Shown here: positions 21,240-26,616 of the stretch, piece by piece
How positions within the stretch are numbered: the first letter of the stretch is position 1
How the letters are laid out: every line of letters starts with the position of its first letter
Assembly: GCA_036265435.1 (NCBI GenBank)
Contig: DATAPB010000251.1
Location: forward strand, 1 to 26,616
Source of the DNA: DASUPK01 sp036265435
Lineage (GTDB): Bacteria > Actinomycetota > Thermoleophilia > Solirubrobacterales > 70-9
DNA length: 26,616 nt
Direction of reading: 5' to 3'
Position numbers and translations under genes: made by a program
The notes under the pieces: generated by a model
The model's input: only the letters and a program-made list of their open reading frames with translations
The model's database searches: none
Told to the model about the DNA's origin: nothing

Positions 21240-22438
21240 GGCTGCGACCGGGACGGCGCGCACGCGCCCTGTTCGTCTGGATCCCGGTCGTCCTGGTGAC
21301 GGCCCTGATCGCCGGCTGCGGCGGCGGTGGCGGCAACGATTCGAGCACGACCGCGGCCCAGGCGCCCCAGGGCGCGGCGCAGGTGGTCGTCGAGGCGAGC
21401 GGCGGCAGCTTCAATCCCGCTCAGATCTACAAGGACGTCTCCCCCGGCGTCGTGACCATCGACTCCGTGTTCGAGGGCGGCGTCAACGACATCCTCGGCG
21501 GCGGTGGCTCGGCCGGTCAGGGATCCGGGTTCGTGGTCGACAAGGACGGCGACATCGTCACCAACGCCCACGTGGTCACCAGCGGCGGCCACCTGAACGG
21601 CGGCGGGACGCCGCACGAGGCCAAGCAGGTCTTCGTCGAGTTCGGTGACCGCAACCGGGTTCCGGCGGAGGTCAAGGGCTTCGACGCCGATGCCGACGTC
21701 GCCCTGATCAAGGTCGACCCGGACGGCCTCGACCTGCAGCCCGTCTCGCTCTCCGATCGCTCGAGCTTCACGGTCGGGGAGCCGGTCGCGGCGATTGGCA
21801 GCCCGTTCGGCGAGGACCAGTCACTGTCGGTCGGCGTGATCTCGGCCACGAACCGGACGGTCGAGGGGCTCACCAACTTCGGCATCGACAACGCCATCCA
21901 GACCGACGCGTCGATCAACCCGGGGAACTCGGGCGGGCCGCTGCTCGACGCCAAGGGACAGGTGATCGGCATCAACGAGCAGATCGCGTCCAGCTCCGGC
22001 AGCAACTCCGGTGTCGGCTTCGCGATCCCCGTGACCTCGGTCCGGTACTCGCTCGACCAGCTGAAGGTCGACGGCAAGGTCGACTACGCCTACCTCGGTG
22101 TGACCAGCGAGTCGCTCTATCCGCAGCTCTCCGAGCACCTCGGCCTCGACACCCAGACCGGCGCCATGATCACCGACGTCGTCAGCGGCAGCCCCGCGGA
22201 CGACGCGGGGCTCAAGGGCTCGAGCGGCGAAGACACCTTCCAGCTCCAGCGAGTGAAGACGGGCGGAGACGTCGTGCTCGCCGTCGACGGCAAGCCGGTA
22301 CTCGAGAACAACGACCTCTCGAAGCTGGTCGCCGCCCACAAGCCGGGCGAAACCGTGACGCTGGAGGTCCTGCGCAACGGTCAGAAGACCAACGTCGACG
22401 TGACGCTCGGGTCGCGGCCGGCGGATGTGAATCAGTAG
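21236..22438 (+). CDS. HtrA/DegP-type serine protease with PDZ domain, probable lipoprotein
   Basis: This 400-residue protein has a signal segment ending in the lipobox LIAGC (Cys28) and a glycine/serine/alanine linker. The trypsin-like domain has the triad His112 (VTNAHVV), Asp154 (DADADVALIKV) and Ser232 (GNSGGPL). The C-terminal PDZ domain includes AYLGV, GAMITDVVSGSPADDAGLKG and GGDVVLAVDGKPV. It should sit on the outer face of the membrane and degrade misfolded or regulatory envelope proteins. It starts inside the kinase stop codon (ATGA), so regulator, kinase and protease form one operon with coupled translation. The protease may feed back on the sensor (inference). Confidence 0.95.
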   Translation: MRLRPGRRARALFVWIPVVLVTALIAGCGGGGGNDSSTTAAQAPQGAAQVVVEASGGSFNPAQIYKDVSPGVVTIDSVFEGGVNDILGGGGSAGQGSGFVVDKDGDIVTNAHVVTSGGHLNGGGTPHEAKQVFVEFGDRNRVPAEVKGFDADADVALIKVDPDGLDLQPVSLSDRSSFTVGEPVAAIGSPFGEDQSLSVGVISATNRTVEGLTNFGIDNAIQTDASINPGNSGGPLLDAKGQVIGINEQIASSSGSNSGVGFAIPVTSVRYSLDQLKVDGKVDYAYLGVTSESLYPQLSEHLGLDTQTGAMITDVVSGSPADDAGLKGSSGEDTFQLQRVKTGGDVVLAVDGKPVLENNDLSKLVAAHKPGETVTLEVLRNGQKTNVDVTLGSRPADVNQ

Positions 22439-22480
22439 CGGCTGCTAGGCCGCGCCACTTCGAGCGAAGGCCGAAGGCCG
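22438..22480 (+). terminator. Cluster of small hairpins after the HtrA gene
   Basis: GCGGC (22438-22442) pairs with GCCGC (22449-22453), then CTTCG with CGAAG, then GGCC-GAA-GGCC followed by GTTTG. They lie directly after the stop codon. No long T-run follows, so terminator function is only possible. Confidence 0.35.
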
Positions 22481-22516
22481 TTTGATGCGAGGGTGCTCCG
22501 CAGGAGCAACCCGTTT
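22478..22516 (-). repeat. Dispersed stem-loop repeat, copy E (most regular copy)
   Basis: On the minus strand: AAACGGG, bulged T, TGCTCC, loop TGC-type three bases, GGAGCA, CCCTCGCATCAAACGG. It begins and ends with AAACGG in the same orientation. It lies in the 112-base gap before the inositol-monophosphatase-like gene, opposite to its direction. The remaining 34 bases to the ATG show no clear promoter. Confidence 0.75.
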
Positions 22517-22550
22517 AACTCTGGGGGCGGCCGCTCGCAGCCGCGGCTAT

Positions 22551-23483
22551 ATGGCGAAGCCAGCAATCAAAACCCTCGTCACCGACCTGGCAGCGACCCT
22601 GCGCGAGGAGGTGCTCCCCCACCTCGGCGCGCACGCCGGAAGAGCCCACACCGGCGCCGCGGAGAGCGGCGACGTCACCTTCCAGATCGACGAGCACGCC
22701 GAGGCGCGGATGGAATCCTTCCTGTCCGAACGGGCGCCCGAGGTCTCGTTCTTCTCCGAGGACCGCGGGATGGTCTCGCCCGCGGGCGACCGCGCCGAGT
22801 GGGTGCTGGTGGTGGACCCCATCGACGGCACCCGGCCGGCGATGGCGGGCCTCGAGTCATGCTGCGTCTCGGTCGCGGCGGCCCCCCTCGAGGGCGAGCC
22901 GACCATGGGCGACGTCCAGGTCGGCTGCGTGCTCGAGGTGAAGAGCGGGCAGGGCTTCGTCGCCGAGCGCGGTCGAGGCCTCGAGCCGGCCGCCAATCTC
23001 TCCGAGAACCGTTCGCTCCAGCGCATGTTCTGGACCTACGGCTTCCGCGGCCGCCCGGCGCGAGCGCTGATCGAGGTGCTCTGCGATTTGATCGATGCCT
23101 CCTCGGTCGGCGGCGGGACCTTCGATCTCGGCTCGGCGACCTATGACATGACCCGGATCGTCACCGGCCAGCTGGACGCCTATGTCGAGCCGGGGCCGCG
23201 GATGATCGACGACGTGCCGGCGGTGCGCGCGGAGTTCGAGCGCGTCGGCGGCGGGGCGGTGCTCAACAACTCGCCCTATGACCTCGCCGCGGCGACGATC
23301 TGCCTCGAGGAGTGCGGCGCAGTCGTGACCGATGCGTACGGCGAGCCGCTCGCGTCGCGGCCCCTGCTGGGGTCCGACCACACCTTCCAGATGTCCTGCC
23401 TCGCTGCCGCCAACCAGGATCTCCACTCCGCGATCTGCGCGGAGATCGACGCCGGCATCGAGCGGCTGCGCGGCCAGCACTGA
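22551..23483 (+). CDS. Inositol-monophosphatase-family phosphatase
   Basis: This 310-residue protein has the metal-binding motifs of the IMPase/FBPase superfamily: SFFSEDRG (Glu70, Asp71 in place of the usual Glu-Glu), VVDPIDGTR (Asp89, Asp92, Gly93, Thr94) and RMIDDVPA late in the protein, likely carrying the third-site aspartate. It would hydrolyse a sugar or inositol monophosphate in the cytoplasm. The substrate is not determined. Because a TreT and a GT20 synthase follow, trehalose-6-phosphate or another sugar phosphate is a fair guess, no more. The ATG at 22551 is the first that leaves the repeat (22478-22516) outside the gene; no Shine-Dalgarno is seen. Confidence 0.85.
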   Translation: MAKPAIKTLVTDLAATLREEVLPHLGAHAGRAHTGAAESGDVTFQIDEHAEARMESFLSERAPEVSFFSEDRGMVSPAGDRAEWVLVVDPIDGTRPAMAGLESCCVSVAAAPLEGEPTMGDVQVGCVLEVKSGQGFVAERGRGLEPAANLSENRSLQRMFWTYGFRGRPARALIEVLCDLIDASSVGGGTFDLGSATYDMTRIVTGQLDAYVEPGPRMIDDVPAVRAEFERVGGGAVLNNSPYDLAAATICLEECGAVVTDAYGEPLASRPLLGSDHTFQMSCLAAANQDLHSAICAEIDAGIERLRGQH

Positions 23484-23520
23484 GCGGGTTGCGCCTGGCG
23501 GCGCCCCCTCGCCTCAAACG
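23483..23520 (+). repeat. Dispersed stem-loop repeat, copy F
   Basis: AGCGGGTT, GCGCC (23491-23495), loop TGGC, GGCGC (23500-23504), CCCCTCGCCTCAAACG. It begins at the last base of the phosphatase stop codon and occupies the first half of the 84-base gap before the TreT gene. Confidence 0.68.
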
Positions 23521-23567
23521 AGTACTTTTCCGCCCTTGTCCAGTAGTAGATCTCTCATGGGGGGGCC

Positions 23568-24803
23568 GTGCTCCAGGAAGTAGCGCTCGGCACCAAGTCG
23601 CTCGCCGACTACACGCACCTGGCCGGTCGCGGCCTCGTCGACGAGATCAGGGAGCTGGCGGAGAGCCTCGAGGGCAAGCGGGTGCTCCACATCAGCGCCA
23701 CGGCGTTCGGCGGCGGGGTCTCCGAGATCCTCTACACGATCGTGCCCCTGATGCGGGACGTCGGGCTAGAGGCCTCCTGGCAGGTGATCATGGGCCGGGA
23801 GGAGTTCTTCAACGCCACCAAGCTCCTCCACAACTCGCTGCAGGGGGACCCGAACACGCTCACTCCCAGCCAGTGGGAGCTGTTCGACCACTACAACAAG
23901 ATGAACGCCGAGAGCCTCGAGGGCGAGTGGGACGTGATCATCGTCCACGACCCGCAGCCGGTGGGCATGCGGCACAACGCCAGCGATCACGCCAAGAACT
24001 GGATCTGGCGCTGCCACATCGATCTCTCGGATCCGAACCCGGAGCCGATCAACCGCCTGCTCCCCCTCATCTCCGAGTACGACATCACGGTGTGGCACCT
24101 GGAGCAGTACGTGCCGAAGGGCCTCGACGGGCACGGCGGCGTGCGGATCGTGCCGCCGGCGATCGATCCGCTCTCCCCGAAGAACATGGCGCTCTCGCCC
24201 GACGACGCGGCCTTCGTCTGCAACCAATTCGGGATCGACGTGGACCGGCCGATGATGTGCCAGGTCTCCCGCTTCGACCCCTGGAAGGACCCGATCGGCG
24301 TGATCGACGCCTACCGGCAGGTGACGAAGGACATTCCCGAGGTGCAGCTGGCGCTGGTGGGGTCGATGGCGACCGACGACCCGGAGGGTTGGGAGTTCTT
24401 CCACCGCACCTTCGAGTACGCGGGCTCGGACCCCGACATCAAGATCCTCAACAACCTCAACAACGTCGGCGCGATCGAAGTGAACGCGTTCCAGTCGCAG
24501 TCGGACGTCGTCCTGCAGAAGTCCATACGCGAGGGCTTCGGGCTGACCGTCTCCGAGGCGCTCTGGAAGGGCCGGGCGACCGTCGCGGGGGACGTCGGCG
24601 GCATCCCGCTGCAGATCGTGGACGGCGAGGACGGCTACCTGGTCTCCTCGCCCGAGCAGGCGGCCGAGCGCTGCACCCAGATCCTCCAGGACCCCGAGCT
24701 GGGGCGGCGGCTGGGACGGGCCGGCAAGGAGCGGACACGGGAGCGCTTCCTCTCGCCGCGCCTGCTGCTCGACTGGATGCGCATCTTCAGCTCGCTCGAT
24801 TGA
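23568..24803 (+). CDS. treT: TreT-type trehalose synthase (GT4 glycosyltransferase)
   Basis: This 411-residue GT-B enzyme matches trehalose glycosyltransferring synthase, which joins a nucleotide-glucose and glucose to trehalose in one reversible step in the cytoplasm. Typical segments are VLHISATAFGGGVSEIL (the GG acceptor loop), VIIVHDPQPVGM, WRCHIDLSDPN, VSRFDPWKDPIGVIDAYR with the donor-site Arg and Lys, and SIREGFGLTVSEALWKG with the retaining GT4 Glu-x7-Glu. The GTG start at 23568 follows a run of seven G. An ATG at 23557 is out of frame. Other family members could use a different acceptor, but similarity to TreT is strong throughout. CsaA-like and GT20 genes follow. Confidence 0.88.
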   Translation: MLQEVALGTKSLADYTHLAGRGLVDEIRELAESLEGKRVLHISATAFGGGVSEILYTIVPLMRDVGLEASWQVIMGREEFFNATKLLHNSLQGDPNTLTPSQWELFDHYNKMNAESLEGEWDVIIVHDPQPVGMRHNASDHAKNWIWRCHIDLSDPNPEPINRLLPLISEYDITVWHLEQYVPKGLDGHGGVRIVPPAIDPLSPKNMALSPDDAAFVCNQFGIDVDRPMMCQVSRFDPWKDPIGVIDAYRQVTKDIPEVQLALVGSMATDDPEGWEFFHRTFEYAGSDPDIKILNNLNNVGAIEVNAFQSQSDVVLQKSIREGFGLTVSEALWKGRATVAGDVGGIPLQIVDGEDGYLVSSPEQAAERCTQILQDPELGRRLGRAGKERTRERFLSPRLLLDWMRIFSSLD

Positions 24804-24809
24804 GGGAGG
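24804..24809 (+). promoter_or_regulatory. Shine-Dalgarno of the CsaA-like gene
   Basis: GGGAGG directly after the treT stop stands five bases before GTG 24815 and fixes that start. The 11-base gap implies a shared transcript. Confidence 0.7.
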
Positions 24810-24814
24810 CGCGG

Positions 24815-25150
24815 GTGGCGGAGATCACCTGGGAGCAGTTCGAGGCCGTGGATATGCGCGTCGGGCGCGTGGTCGGCGTGAAGGAGTTCCCGGAGGCTCG
24901 CGTTCCCGCCTGGAAGCTCGAGATCGACTTCGGGCCCGAGGTCGGCCGCAAGCGCTCATCCGCCCAGATCTCCCACTACAGCCTTGAGGAGCTGGAGGGA
25001 CGACTCGTGGTGGGCGTCGTCAACTTCCCTCCGAAGCGAATCGGGCCGTTCCTCTCCGAAGTTCTGGTCCTGGGGGCTCTCGACGACGAGAAGGGGGTCG
25101 TCCTCCTCCGTCCGGACGATGACGTGGAGCCAGGGGACCGAATCGCATGA
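24815..25150 (+). CDS. csaA: CsaA-like tRNA-binding-domain protein
   Basis: The 111-residue protein is a stand-alone OB-fold tRNA-binding domain of normal CsaA length. It begins MAEITWEQFEAVDMRVGRVV and contains WKLEIDFGPEVGRKRSSAQIS, LEGRLVVGVVNFPPKRIGPFLSEVLVLG and VVLLRPDDDVEPGDRI, all family hallmarks. In Bacillus CsaA has been described as a chaperone or export helper; the OB fold and relation to the C-terminus of methionyl-tRNA synthetase suggest RNA binding. The start at GTG 24815 is set by GGGAGG five bases upstream. Its place between two trehalose-related genes may be just operon convenience. Confidence 0.9.
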   Translation: MAEITWEQFEAVDMRVGRVVGVKEFPEARVPAWKLEIDFGPEVGRKRSSAQISHYSLEELEGRLVVGVVNFPPKRIGPFLSEVLVLGALDDEKGVVLLRPDDDVEPGDRIA

Positions 25151-25155
25151 GCGCT

Positions 25156-25161
25156 TAGCCT
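25156..25161 (+). promoter_or_regulatory. Possible -10 box for the GT20 gene
   Basis: TAGCCT, the same hexamer as before thiL, lies 19 bases before GTG 25181 and would give a short leader of about 13 bases that contains GGAGG touching the start codon. Confidence 0.3.
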
Positions 25162-25180
25162 CGCCTGATACAAACGGAGG

Positions 25181-26616
25181 GTGGCCGAGCATCCATTGAC
25201 GATCGTCTCCAACCGCGGCCCGGCGGAGTTCGGCCGCGATGAGACGGGTCGGCGGGTCGTGCAGCGCGGCGGCGGTGGACTGGTGACCGCGCTCTCCGGG
25301 CTGGTCTCACACAGGAAGGCGCTCTGGATCGCCTCGGCCATGACCGACGAGGACGTCGTCGTCGCCAACGAGACCGACGGCCCGGTGGAGATCGAGGTCG
25401 ACGGGATCGCCTACGACGTGCAGCTGGTCGCGTCGAACCCCTCGGCCTACGACCGCTTCTACAACGTGATCGCGAACCCGATCCTCTGGTTCATCCAGCA
25501 CTACCTCTGGGACCTCTCCAACGCCCCGGACATCCGCCAGGCCGAGGTGGACGCGTGGGAGGAGGGCTACAAGGTCGTCAACGACGACATCGCCGCCTGC
25601 GTGATCCGGGCGATCGAGGGCCAGGAGGACCCTGTCGTGATGCTCCACGACTACCACCTCTACACCTCCCCCGGCCTCATCCGCGAGGCGCGTCCCGACG
25701 CCTTCCTGCACTACTTCGTCCACATCCCGTGGTCCCAGCCGGATTCGTGGCGGATCCTCCCCAACCGCTGGCGCGAAGAGATCTACCTGAGCATGCTCGC
25801 CAACGACATCATCGGCTTCCACACCACCGCCTATTGCCGCAACTTCCTGCAGTGCTGCCGCGAGCTGATGGAGCTCGAGGTGGACTTCGAGCGGAACGCG
25901 GTGATCTATGAGGGTCGCGAGGTCTGGGTGAGGGCGTATCCGCTCTCGATCGACACGGAACGCCTCTACCGGGTCGCCCAGTCCTCGGACGTCGAGTTCT
26001 ACGAGAAGGAAGTGCTGCGCCGCCGCCGCGACCACCTGATCCTGCGGGTCGACCGAGCGGACCTCTCGAAGAACGTCCTGCGGGGGTTCACATCGTTCGA
26101 CGTCTTCCTCGAGCAGCATCCGGAGTTCCGGGAGAAGGTCACCTTCATCGCCCACCTCCAGCCCTCGCGTCAGGACGTGCCCGAGTACGCGGAGTACCTG
26201 GAGCGGATCGAGGCGCTGGTCGCCGTCGTCAACCACCGGCACGGGACCACCGACTGGATGCCGATCGACCTGCGCATCTACGAGAACTTCCACGAGGCCG
26301 TCGCCCGCTACAAGCAGTTCGACCTGCTGATGGTCAACTCGCTCTTCGACGGGATGAACCTGGTCGCGAAGGAGGCGCCGACGGTCAACACCCGCGACGG
26401 GGTCGTGATGCTCTCCGAGAACACGGGGGCCCACGAGGAGCTCGGCGACTGCGCGCTCTCGGTGAACCCGTTCGACATCCAGGAGCAGGCCGACACGATC
26501 CATCGCGCCCTGACCATGGAGCCGGAGGAGCGGGCGCTGCGGGCCAGGCGGCTGAAGGAGATCATCAACGAACGCGACCCGGGCGATTGGGTCGACGAGC
26601 AGCTGGACGACATCCG
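25181..26616 (+). CDS. otsA: GT20 trehalose-6-phosphate synthase-like enzyme, partial (3' end beyond window)
   Basis: From GTG 25181 (MAEHPLTIVSNRGP) 478 codons are open to the window end. GT20 features are the N-terminal SNRGP with the following GGGGLVTAL donor loop, FYNVIANPILWF (counterpart of the acceptor-site Tyr/Trp region), MLHDYHLY (154-161), FVHIPW (179-184), VDRADLSKN (290-298) corresponding to the donor-phosphate Arg/Lys loop, and VMLSENTGAHEEL. The enzyme would make trehalose-6-phosphate from NDP-glucose and glucose-6-phosphate. It departs from the enterobacterial form: HIPWSQPD for HIPFPPSE-type and DRADLSKN for DRLDYxKG, so it belongs to a divergent clade and another acceptor is possible. 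GGAGG abuts the GTG; a TTG at 25196 is an alternative start. No OtsB is visible. Confidence 0.87.
   Translation, partial: MAEHPLTIVSNRGPAEFGRDETGRRVVQRGGGGLVTALSGLVSHRKALWIASAMTDEDVVVANETDGPVEIEVDGIAYDVQLVASNPSAYDRFYNVIANPILWFIQHYLWDLSNAPDIRQAEVDAWEEGYKVVNDDIAACVIRAIEGQEDPVVMLHDYHLYTSPGLIREARPDAFLHYFVHIPWSQPDSWRILPNRWREEIYLSMLANDIIGFHTTAYCRNFLQCCRELMELEVDFERNAVIYEGREVWVRAYPLSIDTERLYRVAQSSDVEFYEKEVLRRRRDHLILRVDRADLSKNVLRGFTSFDVFLEQHPEFREKVTFIAHLQPSRQDVPEYAEYLERIEALVAVVNHRHGTTDWMPIDLRIYENFHEAVARYKQFDLLMVNSLFDGMNLVAKEAPTVNTRDGVVMLSENTGAHEELGDCALSVNPFDIQEQADTIHRALTMEPEERALRARRLKEIINERDPGDWVDEQLDDI

Noticed and set aside
23312..24800. Upstream extension of the CsaA-like frame to about 600 codons
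   Set aside because: The extension is a frame-shifted shadow of treT; the Shine-Dalgarno and GTG at 24815 give a normal-length CsaA.
1..26616. Search for tRNA, rRNA, CRISPR arrays, transposases, phage genes or defence systems
   Set aside because: None was seen. Gaps are too short and all substantial frames match housekeeping, envelope or stress proteins.

Overview
The window is GC-rich DNA packed almost end to end with genes. No gap between genes exceeds about 150 bases, and I see no tRNA, rRNA, CRISPR array, insertion sequence or phage gene. Gene content points to an actinobacterium: a GT20/TreT trehalose pair, an OmpR-type two-component system next to an HtrA lipoprotein, GT-C and GT2 envelope glycosyltransferases, a bifunctional penicillin-binding protein and an L,D-transpeptidase. 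The style of several proteins suggests a deep lineage such as Thermoleophilia/Solirubrobacterales; that placement is inference, not proof.

Layout. (1) 1-617, minus: 5' part of an alpha/beta hydrolase. (2) 677-4180, plus: GT2 glycosyltransferase, SAM methyltransferase and a large GT-C-like membrane protein, meeting tail to tail (76-base overlap) a second large membrane protein at 4105-5868, minus. This looks like a surface-glycan module. (3) 5920-6357, plus: small membrane-anchored protein, convergent with pyrE. (4) 6387-13065, all minus: HAD hydrolase, RDD protein, CPBP protease, ABC ATPase, ABC permease and L,D-transpeptidase in one chain of overlapping or abutting genes, then a cold-shock gene with a 48-residue basic protein, then an SDR-like protein and pyrE. 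(5) 13088-17194, plus: MscS channel, class A PBP, thiL. (6) 17089-19011, minus: membrane protein with an M28-peptidase-like domain that has lost metal ligands, overlapping thiL antisense by 106 bases. (7) 19046-22438, plus: response regulator, histidine kinase, HtrA protease. (8) 22551-26616, plus: inositol-monophosphatase-like enzyme, TreT-type trehalose synthase, CsaA-like protein and a GT20 trehalose-6-phosphate synthase cut by the window end.

How the genes fit together. Much of the window serves the cell envelope and osmotic or envelope stress: peptidoglycan synthesis and cross-linking, glycan transfer, a tension-gated channel, trehalose synthesis, and a two-component system translationally coupled to a periplasmic-type protease.

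Two signals go beyond gene calling. First, a family of short stem-loop repeats (six clear copies, about 36-46 bases) is scattered on both strands. The flanks are constant and the stems differ by compensated base changes; copies lie between genes and also inside reading frames. Second, most plus-strand transcription-unit heads carry a TANNNT-type -10 hexamer only 6-11 bases before the start codon with no Shine-Dalgarno, suggesting leaderless mRNAs as the default here, while internal or highly expressed genes have good Shine-Dalgarno sites.
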